Assembly (NCBI RefSeq): GCF_900112265.1
Contig: NZ_FOLO01000023.1
Span: 1 to 64,000 of the forward strand
DNA: 64,000 nt
Direction of reading: 5' to 3'
Source of the DNA: Pseudoalteromonas denitrificans DSM 6059
GTDB lineage: Bacteria > Pseudomonadota > Gammaproteobacteria > Enterobacterales > Alteromonadaceae
Shown here in pieces: positions 18,825 to 27,149 of the stretch. Position 1 is the stretch's first letter. Each line of letters begins with the position of its first letter. Both the position numbers and the translations under genes were made by a program. The notes beneath the pieces are model-generated. The model searched no databases, was not told the DNA's origin, and saw nothing but the letters and a program-made list of their open reading frames with translations.

Positions 18825-19513
18825 ACCACACTCCCTTGTTTCAAATTATGCTGAACATTCACCTTATTAATTTTTCCATGGGACATTTCATAACAAAAAT
18901 CTGCACGGTCACATACATCTTTACTATGTGTTACAACTACAAAACCCGTTTTATTTATCTTAGCGCACGAAAACATTAAATCGGCTATTTCCTTAGCCGT
19001 TTGCGTATCTAGGTTTCCTGTTGGTTCATCTGCAAAAACAAAACTGGGTTGTGTTACAAAGGCACGTGCTATCGCAACTCTTTGTTGTTCCCCCCCACTG
19101 AGTTCATTGGGTTTATGCTTAGACCTATATTCTAAACCAACTTGTTTTAGCCAAAATAAAGCTTTCTCTATCGCATGTTTATCCCCTTTCAATTTTAGGG
19201 GTAAAGCAATATTGTTTAGCGCATCAAGTTCAGGTAATAAATGAAATTGTTGAAATACAAACCCTGAGCACTGTCTTAGCGCTAATTCAGTTTTAATACA
19301 GTCTCTATCTGTAAACGTCATTTTGCCTGAAACTGGTTTTTCAAGCCCAGCTAATATTAACAATAAGCTCGATTTACCCACACCAGATGGTCCCATAATG
19401 GCATGAGAATGATGAGCACTTATTTTCAAATTGAGTTTATTAAATAAGCTAATAGTTTGATTATTAATTTTAAAGTGATGAGAAACATCATCAAGCATAA
19501 TGATTTGAGACAT
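18821..19513 (-). CDS. ABC transporter ATPase (LolD/MacB-type)
   Basis: 230 residues with Walker A GPSGVGKSS (about 41-49), Q-loop (FVFQQFHLLPEL), signature LSGGEQQRVAIARA, Walker B FVFADEPTG and the H-loop VVTHS. The sequence is of the LolD/YbbA/MacB-N class that energises FtsX-like permeases, matching the adjacent permease. It is the first gene of the leftward unit ATPase-permease-regulator-kinase and is divergent from the RiPP precursor at 19756. Confidence 0.92.
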   Translation of the reverse strand: MSQIIMLDDVSHHFKINNQTISLFNKLNLKISAHHSHAIMGPSGVGKSSLLLILAGLEKPVSGKMTFTDRDCIKTELALRQCSGFVFQQFHLLPELDALNNIALPLKLKGDKHAIEKALFWLKQVGLEYRSKHKPNELSGGEQQRVAIARAFVTQPSFVFADEPTGNLDTQTAKEIADLMFSCAKINKTGFVVVTHSKDVCDRADFCYEMSHGKINKVNVQHNLKQGSVV

Positions 19514-19680
19514 ATAAATATTCCGTGAGTACTGAGCTTGTCACTACTATAAATAGTGATATGTGAAATAAAGGTGAAAAAGCACAGAACGGCAGAATTA
19601 ATTAAAAAATATTGAAATAACACAAAGGAAATAAATAGTTACATTTTAATAAAGTACATATCTTTATTTTATACAAAAAA

Positions 19681-19702
19681 GGTACTAACTTAATTTAGTA
19701 CC
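19681..19702. promoter_or_regulatory. palindrome between the ABC operon and the RiPP precursor
   Basis: GGTACTAA (19681-19688) and TTAGTACC (19695-19702) form a perfect 8-bp inverted repeat with a 6-nt loop, 54 bp before the precursor ATG. An A6 run lies on the left flank and TATTTT on the right, so it could fold as a bidirectional terminator. Its place in a divergent promoter region also fits an operator for the nearby response regulator. Confidence 0.4.
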
Positions 19703-19755
19703 TATTTTAAGGTATATAAATTAATTAAAACAAAAATCAAAATTAGGATATAAAA

Positions 19756-19923
19756 ATGAAACTTAAATTAAATAAAAAAAAGCTTAAAAATCTATCTAAA
19801 GATCAAAAATCACTACCTGCAGATATGACGCCACAAGTAGCAGGCGGGGGGCCAATTACAGACGAGCCAATATGTGGTATGAGTGGTGGTGGTTGGTGGT
19901 GTACAAGAACGATTTGTTTATAA
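19756..19923 (+). CDS. RiPP precursor peptide, class I lanthipeptide-type leader
   Basis: A 55-residue peptide. Its Lys/Leu/Asn-rich start (MKLKLNKKKLKNLSKDQKS) and the MTPQVAGGG segment near residue 24 match the leader family annotated in marine gammaproteobacteria and Bacteroidota as class I lanthipeptide or GG-type precursor. The C-terminal core after the Gly run has three Cys (CGM, WWCT, TICL), several Ser/Thr and a GGGWW patch. AGGA lies upstream of the ATG. No dehydratase, cyclase or radical-SAM gene was found in the window, so modification enzymes would have to act in trans. The divergent ABC exporter and two-component system are possible partners. Confidence 0.75.
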   Translation: MKLKLNKKKLKNLSKDQKSLPADMTPQVAGGGPITDEPICGMSGGGWWCTRTICL

Positions 19924-19941
19924 ATTAAATTTTTAACCATT

Positions 19942-19971
19942 AAGATCTCCTTGCATCACTAAAGAGATCTT
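19942..19971 (+). terminator. hairpin after the RiPP precursor gene
   Basis: AAGATCTC (19942-19949) pairs with GAGATCTT (19964-19971) 18 bp after the stop codon of the precursor, followed by a short T/A-rich stretch. Such a site would leave the precursor as a short monocistronic mRNA. Confidence 0.5.
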
Positions 19972-20327
19972 TATATTAAGTAAAATTAACCTATCTATTT
20001 AACAACACACGATAACCCTCTTTTTTGAATCTATTTCAGCCTATTAATTATTTTTAGTTAACATCTTATTTGCATTTTTTATTGAATCACTTTATCTTTT
20101 GTACCCAATAAGTGTAATTAAAATGTAAAAATAACTGAGTATATTATTCTAACTTTAAATCACATGTTCAATTTAAAAAACAGTGACTTCTATAACTTGA
20201 ACCGACTTTTCTTGTAATAGAAAACCTGTTTTAGATGAAATAAGAAGTCAAATTATCAAGCAAGTATTTAAACTAACCATGATCAGAGTGATAGCCAGTT
20301 AGCTCTTTAATCCAAATAAGAATAAAA
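19972..20327. other. AT-rich intergenic region
   Basis: Nothing coding was found here. I looked specifically for a second precursor peptide and found only very short reading frames (for example 17 codons at about 20165). The promoter of the cytochrome-type operon starting at 20328 must lie in its right part. Confidence 0.5.
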
Positions 20328-21872
20328 ATGAAAACAGACTCACAGCGCTATAACTTTATGATTTTTCACTTTTTAGCAATAGCATGTATTTTTACTAGTA
20401 TACTGACTGGATTGCGAATAAGGCTTGTATGGGATCCCAGTTTTATTTGGTTATCACCACTATTACCCCAAGGAGAGATGCACTGGGTTCATATATATTC
20501 AGGTGTGGTTTTCACAGCCCTTGGGTTAAATTTTTTATGTAATAAAAATAAGAATACCAATGGATCTCACAGCCTATACCATCTTTGGGTTAAAAGGTTT
20601 GGTTATATGGCTATTATTTCTGCACTGACAACAGGTTGGCTTAAATACTTTCAAACACCTATCACTTACCTACCCCACGCTCATTTTATTGCTTGTCTAG
20701 CGATTGTGGTTTTTATTTTTTTACACTCTTATATCTACATATTGCAGTTAGGGATCAAGCTTTATCCCATAATTATGCCCTTACACATTTTAAAAAAAGT
20801 AAAAGTAACCCGTTACCTTATGGTTTTTATTTCATTTTGCTTAGTATTTTTTATGTTTGAAAAAACACTCAATACGCGCACCTTAGTAGTAAATAAAATT
20901 AATTTCCAACAATTTATTGATATTGATGGCGAAGAAAATGAAAGTTTTTGGCATCAGATAAAACCTGTAAAAATATTTACAACTGGTGGTGCCAATTTTA
21001 TTAATGGCAGCACTGAAGTGTCAGTAAAAGCAGTTGCAAACCCAGAAGAAGTTTATTTTTTATTTCAATGGCAAGACCCAAGCCAAAGCCTAACCCATAT
21101 GCCTTTACTTAAAAAAAATGGAAAGTGGTCAATACAACAAAATGGATTTTATCAATTTGATGAGCAAGTTCATTATGAAGATAAATTTGCCGTACTAGTT
21201 TCTAATAGTTGCCAATATGGCGGTGATGGTACAGCTAAACTTGGACCCAAACCATTAACTGATAAACCCCGTAATTTCCATAACAAAGGTTATCACGCAA
21301 GTACGGATAACAAAATTCGCGATCTTTGGCATTGGAAAGCGGTTCGCACCAATAATATGTTTTTAGCCGATGACAACCACATTGGCATCGCCAAAAAAGT
21401 ACGTACGGCCCAACGACGTTATAGCGCAGGTTATACGCCAGATGGTAAGGAAAGTGGTGCGTATGTCATGAACTGGGACTGGTATCAAAAGCAAAACATC
21501 ACTCCCAAACGTCTACCAATAGCATCAAGTTTATTAAACTTGAATCCCAAAACGGATAAAGCTTGGATCTTGCCTTGGTTTGAAAGCAAACCCTACGATA
21601 AGTCAAAAGATACATTTAAAGATGGCACTTTATTACCTTCTGTATTGTATCGTTCTAATCGATTTGAAGGTGATAGGGCTGATATCAGAGCCCGTGGAAA
21701 ATGGCACAAAGGTGTTTGGACTTTAGAGCTTGCTCGAAAACGTAATACTGGCTCTAAACATGATATCAAACTCAAAAATGATGTGTGTTTATGGACCTCT
21801 GCATTTGATCACGCTCAAATTGCCCATACCCGGCATGAAAGGCCACTTAAACTGAAATTTGCTTCCCTATGA
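20328..21872 (+). CDS. cytochrome b561-like membrane domain fused to ethylbenzene-dehydrogenase-type heme-binding domain
   Basis: 514 residues. The first about 185 form a membrane cytochrome b with helices and histidines suited to heme ligation (HFLAIACIF, MHWVHIYSG, HAHFIACLA, FLHSYIY). Residues from about 200 to 510 form a periplasmic EB_dh-type domain (family of the heme-binding gamma subunit of DMSO-reductase-type enzymes), with VYFLFQWQDP near its start and GVWTLELARK near its end. This suggests electron transfer between quinones and a periplasmic partner. No molybdenum enzyme is encoded nearby. It overlaps the next gene by 4 bp (ATGA), so they form an operon. Confidence 0.75.
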   Translation: MKTDSQRYNFMIFHFLAIACIFTSILTGLRIRLVWDPSFIWLSPLLPQGEMHWVHIYSGVVFTALGLNFLCNKNKNTNGSHSLYHLWVKRFGYMAIISALTTGWLKYFQTPITYLPHAHFIACLAIVVFIFLHSYIYILQLGIKLYPIIMPLHILKKVKVTRYLMVFISFCLVFFMFEKTLNTRTLVVNKINFQQFIDIDGEENESFWHQIKPVKIFTTGGANFINGSTEVSVKAVANPEEVYFLFQWQDPSQSLTHMPLLKKNGKWSIQQNGFYQFDEQVHYEDKFAVLVSNSCQYGGDGTAKLGPKPLTDKPRNFHNKGYHASTDNKIRDLWHWKAVRTNNMFLADDNHIGIAKKVRTAQRRYSAGYTPDGKESGAYVMNWDWYQKQNITPKRLPIASSLLNLNPKTDKAWILPWFESKPYDKSKDTFKDGTLLPSVLYRSNRFEGDRADIRARGKWHKGVWTLELARKRNTGSKHDIKLKNDVCLWTSAFDHAQIAHTRHERPLKLKFASL

Positions 21873-22504
21873 AAATACGTATTTTAATAAGCTTCATTAT
21901 TTTTCTTTTTATAACTGCAGTTTTGTTTGCATCAAAACTAACACCTAAAAAAAATGAGGTTACCAATAATCGTTTTATAAAAGTAGACAGATATGGAATA
22001 ACACTTACTTCCTGGCAAGGACCTTGGGCATGTATTTTTGATCAAAAACAGCAACTTTTATGGGAAGTAAAAACTGATAATGAATCCATTCATGACGGTT
22101 ATTGGACCTACTCTTGGTTTAATGGTGTGACAGGAATTGAGAATTCTGGTGATTGTTATTTTGAAAAAGAGCGCTGCGATACACTAGATTTGATCACTAA
22201 AACCAATCAAGAAAAGCTGTGTGGTTTCACCGGATGGCGATTGCCTACTGAAGCCGAATTGAGAAATTTAATCGTCGAAAATGACCGCCCTGGTGAAAAT
22301 AAAATTGCCAATGATTATTTTATTCAAATCAAAAAAGGTGATTACTGGAGTGGGACATACTCTAAACCTTTAAAACGATTTAATGGCCATATCACACAAG
22401 GCGCAGCAGCAATTGATTTCAGTAAACAACAACAAAAGGTTTTACCTTATCAAAACGCTGCATTTGTTATTTTAGTAAATAGTCATGTACCAAAATCACT
22501 CTAA
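21869..22504 (+). CDS. DUF1566 (Lcl C-terminal-like) exported protein
   Basis: 211 residues with an N-terminal membrane/signal helix (about 3-21). One DUF1566 domain includes WACIFDQKQQLLWEVK, GYWTYSWFN, a CGFTGWRLPTEAELRNLI signature near residue 140 and DYWSGTYS. This C-type-lectin-like fold is common in exported proteins of unknown role. Four cysteines could form disulfides. It is translationally coupled to the heme-protein gene, so the two probably act together in the periplasm. Confidence 0.75.
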   Translation: MKIRILISFIIFLFITAVLFASKLTPKKNEVTNNRFIKVDRYGITLTSWQGPWACIFDQKQQLLWEVKTDNESIHDGYWTYSWFNGVTGIENSGDCYFEKERCDTLDLITKTNQEKLCGFTGWRLPTEAELRNLIVENDRPGENKIANDYFIQIKKGDYWSGTYSKPLKRFNGHITQGAAAIDFSKQQQKVLPYQNAAFVILVNSHVPKSL

Positions 22505-22550
22505 CCTTTGCGCTTTGCGTGATATACACAAAAATATAATAGGAACTTTT

Positions 22551-24521
22551 ATGAAAATGATTTATAAGGGCATACTTGGCTTAGCGATGGCATCCGCTTC
22601 AACTTGGGTTATTGCAGACTCTAAACAACACAGATTAATTTGGGATGCATCACCAAGCTCTCAGGCAACCATAGGTTTTACACCAACAGGAAGTAATAAC
22701 CACCATATAAAGTATGGATTTACAACCGATGAACAAGGTTGGAGTACAAAAAATATCACTGCGGAGCATACATTTTCAGGTTCATTAACAAGTCAATTTA
22801 TTAAACTTAATAACTTACCTGCTAATAGCCCTGTATATTATAGGATATGTGATGATGCAGGGTGTGGGACACGTTTATGGTTTAAAACTGCGCCAACAGA
22901 TAATAGTTCATTTATTGCAATAGCCGGTGGAGATACACGAACAGGATGGACAACAAGACGTGAAGGCAATAAATTAGTGGCTAAAATTCGTCCATTATTT
23001 ATTATGCATGGAGGCGATTATACCAATGCCAACAGTGCCTCAGAAATGAGTCGTTATTTAGACGACTGGCAACTGACTTTTTCGGACGATCTTATAAACT
23101 CAATCAACTATAAAAGAATTTATCCTTTTATAGCAACACATGGTAATCATGAAGACGGCAACTATAAAACATTATGTGAAGTCTTTGGCATTGATTATGA
23201 TAACAATAATACCTGTAATGCCCATGATAGTTATGGTGCATTTGATATATCTCCACTCCTAAGAGTTTATACACTTAATAGTCAATTTAAAAATAGTGGC
23301 TGGTCTAGTTATGCTACGGCTATGAATAACTGGTTAAAACAAGATCTTATAAATCAAGGTAATTCGGTTAAATGGCGTTTTGCTCAATATCACAAACCTA
23401 TGTACCCCCATTATTCTGGCAAGTCAGACAATACCGAATTATTTTCATGGTGGGCGCAAAATTTCTACGATTACGGTATGAATTTAGTGGTAGAGTCAGA
23501 TACGCATATCAATAAAATGACACAAGCACTCAAACCTTCTGGCAGTAATTATAATACAACAACCACAGGCGGCACGGTTTTTGTGGGTGAAGGAAGCTGG
23601 GGTGCACCTGCGCGTTCAGCCAACAACCCTAAGTCTTGGACGATAGATTTAGCGAGTATTCAACAATTTAAAGTGATTGAAGTTTCAAATGACACTATAA
23701 ACGTAAAAACGGCACAATTTAATGCAAGTGCAGACGCTTTAACCTATGAACAGCGTAAAAATAACCCTGTGATCTTACCTAATAATATTAATTGGTGGGT
23801 AGCAAGCACAATAGGAGAAACACTTTCATTAAAACAGTCATCAACGGGTAAAAGCATTATCGATTTTGGTGATGGTCCAATCGACCCTCCTGGAAACAAT
23901 GTGCTAGAAAACGCTGTACCACTCAAAAACTTAAAGGCAAATAAAGATCAAGAACTCGTTTTCACACTGCAAGTACCACAAGGTGTTAGTAGCTTAACAT
24001 TTGAAATAAATGGAGGATCGGGTGATGCTGATTTATATGTAAAACATGCTCAAAAACCCAGCTCAAATAGCTATGACTGTCGCCCATTCAAAGATGGTAA
24101 CTCTGAGTCATGTAATATCAATACGATACAAGTTGGCACCTATTATATTGTACTCAAAGCCTATAAAACATTTGAAGGTCTCACTTTAACAGGTACTTTC
24201 ACCCTAAATGGTGGTGATACTTCTGGAGGAGATACAATTAATAATATTTCAGTTAACAAAGATGATTGGTATTTTACAAGTTTTGATTTACCCGTCGGTG
24301 TGAGTAAACTTGATGTCGGTATTTCAGGGGGGACTGGAGATGCTGATTTATATTTACAAAAAACATATAAGCCAACATCGAACAGCTATGTATGTCGGCC
24401 TTTTAAAGAAGGTAACATAGAAAGCTGCACTGTTACTCATCCAACAGCGACAACTTGGCATATTGGCATTAAAGCCTATGAAAATTTTAGTGGTCTTAAC
24501 TTAACCTACCAATATGAATAA
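22551..24521 (+). CDS. secreted purple-acid-phosphatase-like metallophosphoesterase with two PPC domains
   Basis: About 656 residues with a signal peptide (MKMIYKGILGLAMASASTWV) whose cleavage is near ADSK. An Fn3-like N-domain (about 20-115) is followed by a metallophosphatase core with GGDTR, HGGDY, THGNHE and QYHKP motifs. The usual GHxH is replaced by SDTH (in VVESDTHINKM). Two PPC domains follow, each with DADLY and SYxCRPFK(D/E)G. The ATG at 22551 has AGGA upstream; the frame is open to 22485 but that start would overlap the previous gene and lack a site. A phosphoesterase role outside the cell is inferred from the family. Confidence 0.82.
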   Translation: MKMIYKGILGLAMASASTWVIADSKQHRLIWDASPSSQATIGFTPTGSNNHHIKYGFTTDEQGWSTKNITAEHTFSGSLTSQFIKLNNLPANSPVYYRICDDAGCGTRLWFKTAPTDNSSFIAIAGGDTRTGWTTRREGNKLVAKIRPLFIMHGGDYTNANSASEMSRYLDDWQLTFSDDLINSINYKRIYPFIATHGNHEDGNYKTLCEVFGIDYDNNNTCNAHDSYGAFDISPLLRVYTLNSQFKNSGWSSYATAMNNWLKQDLINQGNSVKWRFAQYHKPMYPHYSGKSDNTELFSWWAQNFYDYGMNLVVESDTHINKMTQALKPSGSNYNTTTTGGTVFVGEGSWGAPARSANNPKSWTIDLASIQQFKVIEVSNDTINVKTAQFNASADALTYEQRKNNPVILPNNINWWVASTIGETLSLKQSSTGKSIIDFGDGPIDPPGNNVLENAVPLKNLKANKDQELVFTLQVPQGVSSLTFEINGGSGDADLYVKHAQKPSSNSYDCRPFKDGNSESCNINTIQVGTYYIVLKAYKTFEGLTLTGTFTLNGGDTSGGDTINNISVNKDDWYFTSFDLPVGVSKLDVGISGGTGDADLYLQKTYKPTSNSYVCRPFKEGNIESCTVTHPTATTWHIGIKAYENFSGLNLTYQYE

Positions 24522-24631
24522 GGTTTAGTGTGTATTAGGTTGTTGGTTTTTATGAATGCCTTTTAAAAATGAGTCTATGGCAAAATGCATTTTAATGCTC
24601 AACAACCTTTATCAAAAATTTGACTGCTAAA

Positions 24632-25720
24632 TTAATTTTCAGATTTTGCCTGACTTGTTATATTGACAACACGCTCAACCAGCTTTTTACCTGTATGTTC
24701 ATTGCCATAACCAATGATTTTATATTGTGTTCTCCAAAGTGGTTTTACTGCAGAAATCCATTTGGGTTTATCTTCTACCTCCATTATTTCCATGTTATTT
24801 TCTTTTAAAATATTTAAAAAATGCTGTGTATTTTCATGAGACCAACGCCACTGAAATTTTGATGCTTCTTCACCGGATTTTTCTACTATTTTTTGCATTT
24901 TTACAGGAAGGTTTTGAAAAAATGTTTCATTAATTAAAATAGGACCCACCCACAAAAATGGACCATTTTTAGTGATATATTTTTGATTAGCTAACCAAAA
25001 TTTTGAATCAACAATAACAGAATACGGATTTTCTTGCCCTTGAACTCTTTTACTTTTTAATGCTAAAAAAGTTTTATTCCAAGAAAGAGGCACTACCTTA
25101 GCGCCAAACACACGATATGTTTCTACCATTAAATGATTAATAGGTGTTCGAATGGCTAAACCTTGAATGTCTTCTATTTTATTTATCGGTTTTATTGCAT
25201 TTGTAAGATGACGGTACCCGCCAATTAACCAACCTAACGCTCTTATATTATGCTTTTTAATTAAAACTTTATTTACTTGATGAGTCATTAACTCACTATT
25301 AAATAACCTTTGTGCTGCATATTTGTCTTCAAAAATATAAGGTAGCATCAAAAACTCTAGGATTTTAGCTTTAAAAGATACATTTCCTGCAGCAACAGCT
25401 GTTACATGAACTTTTTTATGAACGCCACTATTACCTGACATTAACATGGTAACATTTACTTCCTCTCCCATGATTTCAGGAGTTAAGTTACTGCCTCTAA
25501 AATGGACCTCCCCCACAAGCGCGCCTTCAGAGTACAGTTCAATCAATTGCGTGAATTTTTTGAGTGCAACCACATGTAAGGAGCCTTCAGGGTTATCAGT
25601 ACTGCAAATAATTTTTAGCGGTTTTGAATAATTAAAATGGGAAAAGAGTAAACAGACAATGAATAATGAGTCACAAAAGCGTAATTTCAAATGAATGGAG
25701 TAGCACCACGCATGTGCCAC
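24632..25720 (-). CDS. TRAP transporter DctP-type solute-binding protein, orphan
   Basis: About 350 residues with a signal-like hydrophobic N-terminus (CDSLFIVCLLFSHF). The DctP fold is indicated by GLAIRTPINHLMVETYRVFGAKVVPLSW near the middle and VQGQENPYSVI, where family members contact carboxylated ligands. No DctQ or DctM subunits are nearby. The start is unclear. GTG at 25720 touches a GGGGAG sequence too closely. A TTG at 25690 gives a cleaner signal peptide. The well-spaced ATG at 25713 is out of frame and encodes only eight residues. Confidence 0.8.
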   Translation of the reverse strand: MAHAWCYSIHLKLRFCDSLFIVCLLFSHFNYSKPLKIICSTDNPEGSLHVVALKKFTQLIELYSEGALVGEVHFRGSNLTPEIMGEEVNVTMLMSGNSGVHKKVHVTAVAAGNVSFKAKILEFLMLPYIFEDKYAAQRLFNSELMTHQVNKVLIKKHNIRALGWLIGGYRHLTNAIKPINKIEDIQGLAIRTPINHLMVETYRVFGAKVVPLSWNKTFLALKSKRVQGQENPYSVIVDSKFWLANQKYITKNGPFLWVGPILINETFFQNLPVKMQKIVEKSGEEASKFQWRWSHENTQHFLNILKENNMEIMEVEDKPKWISAVKPLWRTQYKIIGYGNEHTGKKLVERVVNITSQAKSEN

Positions 25721-25783
25721 CTCCCCGAAATAATAAAGCCTATTAATATTTTAGTTAATGAAAGATGAATTTCAAATAATGCC

Positions 25784-26491
25784 TTATTTTTTTGTTTTAA
25801 AGGTTCCGGGTTTAATCGCATTCGCTAAAGATTTATATAAAAAAAACCAAAAAAGAGCCAAGCCTAAAAATATACTAAAATCATTTTCAGTTTTTAATTT
25901 TATAACTTGCTGTTTTAAATAAGCATACGATAGATGCATTGTTTCATCAGTCATAAGTTGAAAAATCACGCCTTCACTTTGCCAAAGAGTAACTTCATTG
26001 CCCAGGGCTAATGTTTTAGCTAATTTCTGACATTTATTACCATCAATATTTAATGCTGAAAAAACCCCAACTTTTAAATCATAATAGAAATATTCTATAT
26101 CTGTTTCAGTATCCTCAACTGTTTCAACTAAACATTCAACCTGATTGATAGTTGTTGTATAAACTTCTAAATCATCAAATGAAGTCACTGTATGTCTTGA
26201 TATAAAGTTTAAAAATACACCTAGATTAACCACAACAAAAAAAACTATAAATGCTTTTCTAGCCCACATTTTATTGCCCGATGAAAAGGATAAAATAAAC
26301 TCTTTGTCATTGCTGCTTTCATTTTCATCTGTGGCGCATTGTTTCAAAAATTGTTGATACTCCCCATTTGATTTGCGATATGCAATTTCTTCACAAAGAA
26401 GCTGATAACGTTCTGGGTAAGTTTTTTTATCAATATTTTGTTCGACATCTAATAACTCTGAAATGCTGTACTTTGTATAATCTAAATTCAC
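25784..26491 (-). CDS. hypothetical two-helix membrane protein
   Basis: 235 residues. A cytosolic N-terminus (KYSISELLDVEQNIDKKTYPERYQLLCEEI) of a type recurrent in uncharacterised gammaproteobacterial membrane proteins is followed by a membrane helix near 78-97. An extracytoplasmic domain with three Cys and a second helix near 205-225 come next. Function unknown. It is 12 bp downstream of the next gene on the same strand, so they are a probable operon. Confidence 0.65.
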   Translation of the reverse strand: MNLDYTKYSISELLDVEQNIDKKTYPERYQLLCEEIAYRKSNGEYQQFLKQCATDENESSNDKEFILSFSSGNKMWARKAFIVFFVVVNLGVFLNFISRHTVTSFDDLEVYTTTINQVECLVETVEDTETDIEYFYYDLKVGVFSALNIDGNKCQKLAKTLALGNEVTLWQSEGVIFQLMTDETMHLSYAYLKQQVIKLKTENDFSIFLGLALFWFFLYKSLANAIKPGTFKTKK

Positions 26492-26503
26492 TTTTATTCT
26501 CTT

Positions 26504-26947
26504 TTATGCCTGAGTGTTTGTTTTTTTATTTCTGCGCGCTAAATAAAACAAATGTAAATACCACACAATACTCAAGGTACCAATGATACTTACCTGAAGA
26601 TAACTGCCTTTACTTGCATAATAATCCCCCTCTTTTGTAATAAAAATTGTCGTTTTTTTCCCTTTGTACAGCAGCTTTTTATTACTTTTCATTGAAGAAC
26701 ATGTGGAAATATCTCCAGGTTCAAAATCTCTGATCTCTATTATATTTTCAGTTTCAATGACCTTCACTTCTAACTCAAACCAACACCCATCACTGTCCTT
26801 ACCAAATGATGAATGTATAACTTGTGCTTTAAGAGGAGTTGCATCTGAAGTTTGATACACCTCATAAAATTGAAATGGTGTCATCAGTAAAAAGAAAAAA
26901 CCAAAAAAGGTAAAGATTAAATAAACGATGCTTTTAAATTTTTCCAT
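26504..26947 (-). CDS. DUF3592-like hypothetical membrane protein
   Basis: 147 residues with membrane helices near 8-26 and 115-138 and a small beta-rich domain between them, the layout of DUF3592-type proteins. Two cysteines (DGCWFELEVKV, DISTCSSM) may pair. It is co-directional and 12 bp from the following gene, which also has two helices around an exported domain. No function is known. Confidence 0.6.
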   Translation of the reverse strand: MEKFKSIVYLIFTFFGFFFLLMTPFQFYEVYQTSDATPLKAQVIHSSFGKDSDGCWFELEVKVIETENIIEIRDFEPGDISTCSSMKSNKKLLYKGKKTTIFITKEGDYYASKGSYLQVSIIGTLSIVWYLHLFYLARRNKKTNTQA

Positions 26948-27149
26948 TAAGTGTCTAATCCTATAAAAAAGGTACTCAAGCTATGTTCTATCAAAACAAC
27001 CCGTACCGAAAGTATTTCTAACGCCAATCAAATGATGCATTTCGAAATAATTTGAGTCTAGATTACCTCAATTTAATTCTATTTTCTCTTCTAACTTGTC
27101 GCTGCTTTAAAAAGACTTTATAGTCATAAAAAAACAACAAGTATTTGAT

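Noticed and set aside
22485-22550. Extended start of the phosphatase overlapping the DUF1566 gene
   Set aside because: The ATG at 22551 follows AGGA and begins a good signal peptide; the longer form would have a hydrophilic leader before it.
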